Assembly: GCA_026874595.1 (NCBI GenBank)
Contig: CM049310.1
Span: forward strand, 81,948,556-82,012,555
Reading direction: 5' to 3'
From: Sipunculus nudus
Taxonomy: Eukaryota > Annelida > Sipuncula > Golfingiida > Sipunculidae
Length of the DNA stretch: 64,000 bases
The position numbers and the translations under genes are program-made. The notes beneath the pieces were generated by a model. The model was not told where the DNA came from. It searched no databases and saw only the letters and a program-made list of their open reading frames with translations. Positions 48,423-60,400 of the stretch are shown one piece after another. Every line of letters starts with the position of its first letter. Within the stretch, counting starts at the first letter, position 1.

Positions 48423-48604
48423 ATGTAATATAGATTCATATTAAAATATCATTCAAACGTATTATTACATGCGCATGGGAAATTTGTTTTCGTTTATGAG
48501 GATTGACAAATATAAAATTGGTCACAGTGACAAGTTAATAGGCATTCCTACGTGGCAGTGGCGTCATAAATGTCTAAGATATATAATATTTCCCCCATGA
48601 AAGT

Positions 48605-49275
48605 TGATATCGACCTTGAACTTAATGCATGATATGTTCTAATAATGACCTTAGAAGTAACACCAAATACGTGAAAATTCTATTGTTAGCTGGAAGTGAC
48701 ACCCTCAATATCTTTTTTTTGCAAAAACATGCGATATCATGGACAGTGTGACTGTTTTCTTAAAATCTTGACCTTGACCTTAATGCATGATCTGAACTTA
48801 AATTAAGATGAAAATAACCCTTTGAATGTGTTTTATGTCACTTAAATGCAAATACATGCTATATCATATCAAACCATCCAGGTTTCGCATTGACCTTGAA
48901 TTTATTGCTCCATAGGTACCTATCATGACCTAAAAAGTATCACCAAATGAATGGAAATCCCGGTCAATCTAAAGCCAAATAGGAATAACTCTTAAAATTT
49001 GTTATTTATTTACATGTTGGAAAAAACCCTAGCATGGCAAGTGTTGCATTCTTCTTCCAAATTCGACTGTTACCTTGACCTTAATGCATGATATGTGCAG
49101 TTCCAGACCTCAGACGTGACGCCAAATGCACTGCGTTCTAATATTATGAATGATATCTTAAATGCATTTCTATGCTACTTTCTTGCAAAAACATGTCATA
49201 TCATGGAGATTGTTGCTTTCTCTCTTCCAAGTATGACATTGCGCTCGACCTTAATGCATGAAGTTGAAAACATAA
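48605..49275 (+). repeat. Tandem repeat of about 120-180 bp units
   Basis: The marker GACCTTAATGCATGA (and variants) recurs at about 48612, 48771, 48892, 49071 and 49242. Between markers, related blocks recur (CACCAAAT, TTGCAAAAACATG, ATATCATG). Units are diverged and differ by deletions. Confidence 0.8.
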
Positions 49276-50508
49276 ATTCCCAACTTTTGCTACCATAACG
49301 AATAGTAATTCGTAATGCATTTAGCATTAGCATTTAGCTCTTTAACCATAAACTTTGAACGAATTATTGAATTTATGTATTTAATGGCTGGATCATTTCA
49401 CACTCATAAATCTATCAACGTGTAAAGTCAAGACCTCAGAAAATATCGTGTTGGCAAGACATGACAAATGACTTTTAGTTTTTAGACTGTGATGTACTGA
49501 TATTGTACGAACTTTGAGTCACTGTAACACATTTTCCTTAGCAATTCATATTTTAACGAATTATCAAAAGAGCTTAATTTTAAAGATGAAAATCCATTTG
49601 CTTAGTGTTTCGGATATAATGTGGTATGTTCAAGCAGTTGATGAGGTGGGAGGGGGATTGGGGCGTAGCCACCAAACTGGAATGAAATGGCCCTTTTATC
49701 AGGAGCAATCGGCGGATTACAAAAGGATTAAGAGGGATTGCAGAGGAGCACGTAAAAAAGAGGTACTTTAAAAAAGGATTTTTTAATTAGATTGAATGAA
49801 ACTAGAAATCTTGTTCTTCCAGTTGGTCAAAATATCACCCTATCGGTCAATAGGATTGTGAGCAGTGCCATATTTCATATTGTTTGTTCACTCCTGATCT
49901 AGTAACCATGTAACTTAATTAATGGACTGACTAGAAGTCGCCTCTACTTACTTAGTAAAAACTATTAAGATCTATATGATTTCCCAACGACGTTTTATTC
50001 CGATTTTGGATCTGAGCAAAATATTAGAGCCCCTTGGCATTATTTTACATTAGAGGTGGGAACCGGACATTACATGTTGAGAGGTCCGGCCTGAACGGTC
50101 CGGTCCCTTTGTAAAAATAAAATAAAAAATAAATTAACATAGTTTATGCTGCTTGTATTCTTCACAATGGTCATAATTTTTTTTTTAATATTTGGCAACC
50201 CCTTATGACCTTAACAGAAACCCGTGCAATAAATGTAATACTATAATCTGTACGTGATTCGCACACGTTTGATTTTTTAATGAGAAATTTAAAATCGCAG
50301 TCTTTTTAATTGATATGATAAGAGTAGAATATTTTGTGTCACTGTGCGGTAGATGGTGCCTAGAATATAAACCAAATTGTATAGGGAGGAGCTAGCTGAT
50401 TCAAAGAATTTGCCGGGGATTGGCTTCGGGTTGACATTAACTGAATGGTAATATAGCGGTTTAGTGCGACTCGAAAATAGAAAAGTCATTATTCTAATGT
50501 TAATGATT

Positions 50509-50510
<2 letters not shown>
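49276..50510. other. Intergenic DNA with hAT-like end
   Basis: TAGAGGTGGGAACCGGAC near 50053 and GGTCCGGCCTGAACGGTCCG resemble the ends of hAT-type elements. Related CCGGTCC-rich words occur near 51840-51910 and 57275-57345. No transposase frame was seen. Confidence 0.35.

Positions 50511-50562
<52 letters not shown>
50511..50562. repeat. (AT)n microsatellite
   Basis: Pure AT array. Confidence 0.9.
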
Positions 50563-50564
<2 letters not shown>

Positions 50565-52023
50565 CGTCAATTCTTCATTGAATGGTACTGACATCCTCTG
50601 ATTTGATTATGTTTACGCTTAATTTGAATTATATAAATTTTCTTTAAATCATTTTCAAAATAGCTTTAATATGCATTTGTAATTTATCAAATATAATTAT
50701 CAACAAAGAAAAGACAAACACTCTCTTTCTCTCTTTTAACTTCATCAGCTAGGCCTCAAACACTAATCTAGGCAGTTTCACGTTTCATTCCGATGGACCA
50801 TGCTTCATCTTCTAAAAGTAAGCATAGTTCATTGATGGTTGCACTAGGTATATTGACGATTTGTTATTGACAGCATCCGGACAGCATGATTATTTGTTAC
50901 AGTATAGTCTTCACGACGCAATCACCATAACAAAGTGCAAAATGTCGTAAACTAGTTAAAGGCTTCCCTTGCGCCGATCTCAATTGATAGTCGTTGATTG
51001 TGGTCTTATCACATGAAAAGCCGTTTGAAAGCTTGTTGTTTTTTTCTGATTGACCGGCCAATCTTCATAAAGTAATGATTGTGATATCTGCACATTAATA
51101 GAAATAAACGACAATTTCCAGTGTTTATTCACATGAAAAAACACGATGATTCACCAAATTACGCTTGTTCTCGGGCTGTCGCTTTGACCAAAAACCGGTC
51201 ATACAAGGTCAGGACCTTGGAGCGCCATCTCCCGTCAGATATATGGACAAAAATAGAACTCGCGCGGTCTGTCCGCTTTGATGGGTCGTAATATGTACTA
51301 GATACGCAGGCGGGACAGGAAAGTTTGACCGTTGACCGGGATAGGGAGTTGTCCGCTTTAATGACTTTACGTTAAACATAATATTGAGGCAAATTTGAAG
51401 TGATTGAGATTTATTGTCCGCATTAGTGAGTTGTCCGCCTTACTGAGTTGTACGCAAGTAGGAGTTTCACTGTATATATTTATATAGGGTATATAGGTAG
51501 AAAGGACTATCTATTGAATGTGTTGATTGTATAGAAATTGATCATTTCGTATTTAATACACAGTTACACAGAGGAAAAGAATGAGTATTGCACAACACAG
51601 CAGGGAACAATTATTCTAATGATGATCATATCACTTCAATCAAAAGTTAACAAAAAAGTACCTTTTACTGTTACCCAGCGAAAAAAAAACATATAAAATA
51701 TATTTTGCATTTAAATACATTTTACCTGGTTAGAGAGTCTATAATGACACGTTGTACATGACAAGATTGTTCATGAGAAGTTGAATGAAATCCATAAATC
51801 ATCTGTTTGGCATAAACCTTTAAAAATTCGGTAAAACGGTTCTGACCGGTCCTGTCCAGGGATAAGAGGATTTTGTGTTAGCGGTCCGCTGGGGTTCAGT
51901 CCAACATTTTGCACTTCTAATATGCATAGCATTACTAACCTTATTCACACCGATAAGAAAGCCACGCGTCGGGTAATTCGTCATTACCCCAACACACCTG
52001 TTAATTCTCAAGTCAAAAAACGT
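50563..52023. other. Intergenic DNA upstream of gene B
   Basis: Between 51290 and 51470 the words TTGTCCGC(T/A)TT and GAGTTGTCCGCC recur, which suggests a transposon end. No gene was recognised. Confidence 0.4.
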
Positions 52024-52077
52024 TATAAATAAAGACGGAACGGAGAACTTTGGCAGTTGACGAGTGAAGCCAACATT
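52024..52077 (+). promoter_or_regulatory. Gene B TATA box and non-coding exon 1
   Basis: TATAAATA at 52024-52031 is followed by an initiator-like CAGTTG with A at about 52055. A short untranslated exon runs to the donor GTGAGT at 52078. The next acceptor is TTATTATAG at 52889, ten bases before the ATG, the same distance as in gene A. Confidence 0.72.
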
Positions 52078-52575
52078 GTGAGTAACCAATATTTGCATTT
52101 TCTTTTATTTTCGTACTTCTTTCAGTCAATTTGGAATAAATTCATTATCGTTGCTTATTCATATTTCTATAACAGTTCAAGTTCCAAATCTGTTCCAAAG
52201 CAGGTGATGCTTGATATTCCATTAAAAAAAAATCAAAATCAGTAAATCAAAATCATTATGGATATTTACAGCTGAAATTAGTTTTAAAAAGTGTACACAT
52301 GATTCATTTTCTAATAAAGTAGGTGATGTATGATATATTAAGTGTATAATTTTTATTATATGAAAACATAATTGAATTACGTGGTTTCGATTAATCGCAT
52401 CATCAATGGACATTGACTGATAGTTTCATTTGGTTTGCGCGGCCCCCCATTTTCGAACTCAAACATGAACAGAAGAAACACTCTGGATTCCGAAAACAGG
52501 GACGAATTTACAATCGGATTAAAAAAGTGTAAAGTATGGCAGGGTGTTGCGCCCCCTACCTTTAAGGGTCCACCA

Positions 52576-52685
52576 TTGCTGACTAGCCACTGTTGCATCA
52601 GACATTCCTGTAGATATATCAGTTCATAACTTGCTGACTAGCCACTGGTGCATCAGAAATTCCTGTAGATAAATCAGTTCATAAC
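52576..52685 (+). repeat. 55-bp two-copy tandem duplication
   Basis: Units 52576-52630 and 52631-52685 both begin TTGCTGACTAGCCACTG and end AGTTCATAAC, differing at about three positions. Lies in the first intron of gene B. Confidence 0.93.
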
Positions 52686-52899
52686 CTGTCACAAGAGGGC
52701 CATTCGAACCTCTCTCAGCAGAAATTACCTACATTTCAGTCATATGTTCCCAAAGATAGCCAGGATTTACATATATGTGTATAAAAACTCGTTCTACAAA
52801 TCCTTGTAAAATAATCTTAATAACCAAATGAATAAATTCATGATTGAACGTGTTAAATAATTTAGTGTATAATTTTTGTTTTATTATAGTGACGCAAAG

Positions 52900-52952
52900 A
52901 TGCTGTATTTGGCTATATTCCTCCTTGCTGTTGGAGCCGCTAGCGCCCAAAC
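52900..52952 (+). CDS. Gene B exon 2 (signal peptide)
   Basis: Encodes 17 residues plus two bases (AC), ending before the donor GTAAGT. It is equivalent to gene A exon 2. Confidence 0.88.
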
Positions 52953-55900
52953 GTAAGTTTTAATTTAAAGATTGAACGAATGATTTTGTTTTCCTACTCC
53001 ATTAATCATGAACCTTGCTGTTGCTGGGGGAAACGGGAGCAATACTTATTCGACTCATATTTCTAGGAGAGGTGGACAAAGTTCTTCTTGTCCCCTCACT
53101 TTTTTAGGGTAAGTAAATCCATCCTTTTCAACGTGGCGATTTCAAGTTAATTTCTTTCCTCCATATAATTCATATTGCTTCAATAATCGTTCACCTATCC
53201 ATCTAGTCCTTAGGCCAATTCTAAAACAGGACCTAAATTTCGAGTTTGCTGCACTCCCGTTATAACTGGGCTTGATGTCTGTATCTGTTAAAGTGATTCA
53301 CGGAGAATATATTTCAAAATATATTTTAAATTGAATTTAAAAAATTGAACATTAATATGGAAATTTACAGCTGTCATGACATTTTGCATAAGATTTGTAT
53401 TTTGACGGGGCAAGTCTTAAACAAATTTTGCTGGACAATGGCATTTCCCATTAATAGCCAAACTATAGTGTATTTAAGAATCTTTTAATTTAAATTAATA
53501 TCTTTTAATACGTATATATACATTGGATTCATTATTGAAGCCGGGCACATAGCAAAATGTTCCCACATAAACGGCACGGACAAGTTTTACTGTCATATTG
53601 CGTAAAATAATATTACAAAATTAACATTCAATTTGATGGACAGAAACCATTGAAATAGTGTCATGACATTTCTGATCTACAACTTACAACATAGTGCGTT
53701 TGAACTTAACATATTGAATGTGCTTGTCATTATTAAAATCTAATGACAGCAAGGACATTTCGATTTATTAAAAAATAATATATAACTTTTAAATTATTAA
53801 AAGATCAGATACACAAGATGATTGAATTTTATAATTTTACATTAACCATGGGATTAATAAACATTCTTTGTAAGATAAACAAAAGAATCAGATATATAAA
53901 AGAATTTTTTACAAACTACAGAAATTTCGAAAATAGTAAGCATGTCACGTAAAACCTTGAGCTCAAATATTCAGTGTTGAATCCTTTTATCATGGAAATT
54001 AATAAAAATATTTTTCAACACTGAGCAAATGATATGTGATGCAATTTAATACTTCATCTTTATTATTTCCAACTGTAAAAGACGTACAGGGGTTTCTAAA
54101 AAAATATCTATTTAATTCTTAAGAAATATTACAGGATTTCCTTCATCTGCGTCTGTCTTAATCAATCACCATTCATATAGACCAGTACTTTAGAACCGTC
54201 ATGCAAACCAGGCTCACAAAACTAATCAACAATCATCAGTGTCTTGAAATTTATCAGATAAGACTGTCAAAGTATTTAATACATATAAGCTAGCACTTTA
54301 CCATCCAAGGCTCAATATGATTCTGAAAAGAAGAGTATAACTAAAATAATAACAAGAGACTCCACATTAGAGAAGTTTATAACATGTTTCCGTTTTCAAT
54401 GTCTTTTGAATCTTTGACCTGACCCCCATCAAATCAGCCAATCACTGCCTCTCCTGTCAAATCAAGTTTACTGTCATCCAGACACTTGATCAAGCTCATG
54501 ACTTTGTCTAAGACCTGAACAGGTGTATGGTTTTCATTAATCAAATAAAAGGGCGGCCTATTCTTTCTTTGTTATTTTGTATTTTAATAATAGAAAACGG
54601 AATTTTGGCTGGTAATCTGGTGAATTTGGATCAAACAAAAACTATTAAAACATGGTGAATAAAACATTTTAATTTATTCAAAAATGTAAAAGTAATGGAA
54701 AAAGAAACGAACGGATCCTGTCCCAGTCTCGAGGAAAACTCAGTGCCAGGCATATAGAGAAACTCAATGCCAGGTTCAATCAAAAATGACAAAGAGTGTT
54801 CTAAATTAAAATTGAATGACTGGGCCAGAATTGTCAGTCTTTCTGACGAATATAAAATCTTATCTCAGTGTTTTAATTTCAAAATTATGATGACAGCCCT
54901 ACTATGGTCTTAGTTATGTTTAAACTACAATACTGCATGCAAATGATTTATTCAGATTTGCTTTATGAAACTAAATATCAATTCGACTCCAAGTGGTTTC
55001 AGCCAAAGAAGGGGAATTCCAAGTTTGGCTGTCTTTTTCAGGTTTATTTGTCAGTCTTTGGGGGCAGATAATTCAAGCGATTATTTTTGACTCGCCACTT
55101 CATATTTATCTCGCGAAATGCTTGGATCACAAAAGTTATAAAAACAATAGAAAACATATATATATCCTAAATGTATGCTTAGTTATAATTCTAAATGCTT
55201 TTCGTTAAAGGTTGCAAAGCAGAAATGTGTTGGAAGCAATAATACCCCTGCATTTGTTCATCAATTATCTATTTTAACAGCATCTTTTATTGCCATTAAG
55301 ATTTTAAAATTCTGTTGATATTTTATTGAAACTTCATAAAATCTATTATTTTACTGGTATAACTTCATTTCAGTTGAATTAAAGAAACACAACATAATGT
55401 CCCATACCGTTTACATGAAATGTTAACTGCAAAGTTCTCTGCCCCCCTGAGCTGATGTATACCCTAATTATAAGAAATTAATCAAATATTTTATTACTTA
55501 AAGAAGCCTTAAATTGTGAATTTTCAGGCTTGAAATACGCTGAATGATATTCGCTCAACAAATTGATAATTCGGACTATTATTCCCTCATAGTATCTCAA
55601 ATAATAGTATGGTTTTAAAAAAATATATGCCTTTTTATATTTTAAACTTTTAAATTTAAATATGAAGAATAAATATTAAAATAGTGATTTGAAATTAATT
55701 TTATTTGATTAAGCATATCAAAATAGGCTATGTGGCAACTTGGATTGAATTAAGCAGTAAAAATTCCTCCACATAACAATTTGTTAAGTAAGTAAAAAAA
55801 AAGGTTATGTACCAAGGTTAGTTTATAAAATTGCCAATTTCACGCCTTTTTGACATTTTTCCAGGGGTATGATCTCCACTAATCACAATAACAGAAAAAT

Positions 55901-57400
55901 GCCGTCAAATTTGAAAATGGACGGGGGGGGGGGTTCAAGTTAAACTTTAAATTTTAGGATTGATCAAAGGACAAATCTCAACTAGAGGAAATTTAGGATG
56001 TCACATTCATAAAACCTACCTTATAGCATGTACCTGCATGAATTAAAATGGGGTATTATTTAAATAATATTAAGAAAAAGGTGGTGTTCAAAAAGTACCA
56101 AAATGGATCTACATATTTAACCAACAAATATATAAAACAATAAATAACATTGAATGAGATTTCCGGGAGAAAAGCTTTTGTCTATCATTGCATCGAATAC
56201 AGAAAAATGCTGAGATATGATACGGAGAAATACTAGAGTGTAAGACTGAAATACAGAGCTGTGATACTGACAAATAATGAGCTGTTTTCATGAGAAATAC
56301 TGAGCTGTGATACTGACAAATAATGAGCTGTGATACTGACAAATACTAAGCTGTGATACTGACACATACTGAGCTATGGAACAGACAAATACTGAGCTGT
56401 GATACTGAGAATACTGAACTGTGATACTGAAAAATACTGAGCTGTGATGCTGAGAAATATTGAGCTATGTTACTGACCTGTACTGACCTTCTGAAACTGA
56501 CAAATACTGAGCTGTGATACTGACAAATACTGAGCTGTGATACTGACATATTTTAAGCTATAGAACTGACAGATACTGGGTTGTGATACAACAATTACTT
56601 ACCTGTACTGACCTTCTGAAACTGACAAATACTGAGCTGTGATACTGACAAATACTGAGCTGTGATACTGACATATTTTGAGCTATAGAACTGACAGATA
56701 CTGGGCTGTGATACAACAATTACTGAGCTGTGATACTGAAAAAATACTGAGCTTTGTTACTGCCAAATACTGAGCTTAAATACTGACAAATACTTAGCTG
56801 TGTGTTGAAAAATATTTTGCTGTGATACTGAAAAATACTTGGCTGTGATACTGACGAATACTGAGTTGTGATACTGAGTAATATTGTGCTATGATACTGA
56901 TACATACTGACCTTTTGATACTGACAAATACTAAGCTGTGATACTGACAAATGCTGAGCTGTGATACTGACACAAACTGAGCTATGAAACAGACAAATAC
57001 TGAGCTGTGATTCTGAGGAATACTGATCTGTCATACTGGCAGATACTGAGCTGTGATACTGAGAAATATTAAGCTATGACACTGAGTTGTGATATTGACG
57101 AAACTGAGCTGTGATACCAACAAATACTGTGCTGTAATACTGACAAATACTGAACTGTGATTCTGAGAAATACTGAGCTATGACACTTACAAATATTGAG
57201 CTGTGATACTGACAAATACTGAGCTATGATACTGAGAAATATTGAGCTGTGATATCTTAATCTAGAAAATTAAAGGTGCAAACCGGTCCTGCAGGTCCTG
57301 TTTCTGTAGGCGGTCCAGTACTAAGGGTTGACCGGTCCAAGCGTTTATTTTATAAATAATTAAAAAATTATTATTTAAATCATTAATATAAAAGCTGACT

Positions 57401-57438
<38 letters not shown>

Positions 57439-60400
57439 TAATACAAGCAGTCCGCACCTCAATAGATAAAAAGCTCTGACATAGATCATGACTGTTCAAT
57501 AGCTGCAGCTCAATAAACCTTACAAAATTGTAAAAATAGATGTTTTATTTAAGCATACCAACCAACACTAATACTTTAGGTATTGGATGATTGCCAAATT
57601 TATGCTGTGACACCCATAACCATTATACATTAAAAAAGCCTGAAAGTAGCCTCTGTATTAATTATTGAGAAAATTATCATGAAAATATTTTGTAAATTCG
57701 GGGGAAAAATGTAGAGCTCTGATCCAGAGCTCAGTATGAGAAACCGATATCAGTAACACAAGGGATAGAGGTGATGACTCAGTCTGAGAACCAAATATCA
57801 CTTGTAAAAGGGCCTAGAGGTAGCGAACCTGACATCACATATAAAAGTGACTAGAGGTAGAAAGCTCAGCATGTAAACTGGAGATCACATAAATAAAGGC
57901 CTAGAGGTAGTGACCTCAGTATTAGAAACCGACTTCACTTATACAAGGGCCTAGAGGTATAAGTATAACAACCCAATATCACTTAAAAAAAGTCCTAGGG
58001 GTAGGCACTTAATTATGCGAACCTGATTTCAGTTATAGAACGCCCTGGAGGCATAAATAATCTCCCGCCATGTGTTTATCTAGGAAATATGGGGTAAGTG
58101 ATGCCCTTTTAGTCTGAAACCTTGACTTGAAATTCTGAATATAAACCATTAGAGTCACAATTTTTTATTGTTATAAGATGCAGTTGATCATGATATGAAA
58201 GCTTAATTTGAAATATGTTTTGACTAATTTAGAAATAAGCAAAAATACCAGTTCCCCTGACAGAGAGTGAAATAACATAACAGTCACATGATCAAACTTG
58301 GCTGTAATATTTGTTTGTGTAGTGAGTCATGAGATATGAAGAGAATCAAATAGCGCCATATAAGAAAATACCTGAAATTATGCAGTTTTGGCGATCAGGA
58401 AAATTCAGTCATTCAATTTAGTCATTTTATTCCCCTGACACTAAGAATGCATTGTATATAATTTGGAGGATTCAGTGGTGTTATTTCCTGATTTTACGAG
58501 GAAAAGTAAAAAATTTGATGAGTTTGTCTGCCAAACTTGCAGAAGGAAGCATCAGGTGTTTTTTCGAGATATTTGGTAAAAAAAAAAAACGGGGTTTCGA
58601 AGGACGGACGGACGAACAGACGTCCCTTCTGGAAGTCTTATCTCCTACGATGGGGACCTGATAAAAGAAGAGTCGCTGATATCATGATCCCTTTGAAAGG
58701 AACAGAAACGTATTTAAAAAAATCAATAAATAAAGATATATTCCGAGACACCAAATTATTAAAATAGATAGTTGATGAAGAGTAGACAATAACAAGAAAA
58801 GAAAATATACATAAACATACCTAAGTCTTCGGGGAAAATAAAGTTTTAAGTAAAACATATTTACGCTGTTTCAACAGATGCACAACATGCGATACTTATA
58901 CGGACGATCGAATGCGTCGCACGGGATGCCGAATCTTCTGTTTCTTCTCAGCCGGCAGGGATAATCTAGTCAAGGCAGATCTTCAGCGTGAATTCGACAA
59001 CATGAAAAATGAAGGTAAGTAGGGTTTTACATTTTACATTTCATTTTACAACGCACCGAGAATGCTTTCAGTGGTTTGCTACGTTTAAAACTTGCCAGGT
59101 GTAAGAAGAATTACTGTGCAGGACAGGTGCTACCTGTTATAAATAAATTTTGGCAAGATCCAAGAGTCAGTGCATAGTTGACATCTTTGACATTTGGGAA
59201 TAAGTAAACATTAAAATTGACTTGTGATATCAAATCACCGGGCCATTTGCCCCTTTACATTAGGATTCAGCAAAGCTTGCAACAAAATAGAAAGATGTCA
59301 ATAATATGACAATATTATCTTCATATTATCTTCAATATGTTTCCGTTATTGTTTAATTCTGCTTCTTCTTCTTATTATTATTAGTATTTTTTATTACAAC
59401 CTACACAACCCTACCGCTACCCGAAGGAACCTGCTATAAATAGAAGAACTCTCAGTTCTACATTCAATTTGTTGCAAACATGTTTGGTTAAGAGTCAATC
59501 CTGACTTGGATTAATGTGCCTACTTTAGAGACAAATATAGGCCCAGGACTATACCAGTCAGGGAAATACGCGGGGATAGGTGCAGATCCGTGACAGGCTT
59601 GTTATGGGTTGTTTAATTCCCAGTAAGACAGATATTCAATGAGTAAACAAGTTCCAGTCTTTCAAAATGCAGTAATGCAGACTCTCGGCGAGGCTTTGAC
59701 AGAGGAGTAACGAGCAGTCATTGGTCACTGCAATAATAACTCTATTGTAATTTTCTGTTTAATTTTGTCTTTGTCAATGAAGTTTAAGTTCTAGTAGACA
59801 TCGAGGCATTACCGAAGGCAAATTAAGAATAGATAGACATTAATGACACCAGATGACAGCGAATATGACCCTATGAGTTGCCTAAACCACGCTTTGAGAA
59901 AAGCGTTTGAGGAATTATAGAGGATGTGATCAGGCCGTATGTACAGAGACGTCTCTAAAAGCAAAATAGGTAGTTAGATTCGTGAAAAGAACAAGTTTCA
60001 GTGGGATTACGAGGTTCAACATTCACAAAAAATTAAAAAGTTATCTCTCTAGAGATACTCGGCAATAAGAGTGGTACTATGTATTTAATTTATTTTGGAA
60101 AACAACAAAGTAACAAATAAATAAAGGTCGCTTATTTCTCAGATATTTTTTTCACTTCTAATATTTTAGTATTTGATGACTGTATATACTCATACAAACC
60201 GCAAAAAATCATGCATGCCTTTTTATCTTTTTATTTTAAAAATTCAAAATATATTTACGATAAATAAATAATGTTCTGACCGTAAGACCTTATTCTACTT
60301 TAATCTCTAAAGTGAATGTTGTTTAAGCTGGCGTGGTTGAGGAGGGCCCATTCACCGGTATGTGGATGGACCGTACTCAGATGTGCACAGGGGAAGCTGA

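Larger units (their letters stand above)
52953..58877 (+). other. Gene B intron 2
   Basis: A 5.9-kb intron, the largest in the pair. It holds the 23-bp and 51-bp tandem arrays and an ACT microsatellite. The first 3 kb are plain AT-rich sequence with no exon seen. Confidence 0.8.

Noticed and set aside
56109-57034. Minus-strand frames encoding QLSICQYHSSVF-like repeats
   Set aside because: They are translations of the 23-bp minisatellite, broken into several frames, with no promoter or signal.
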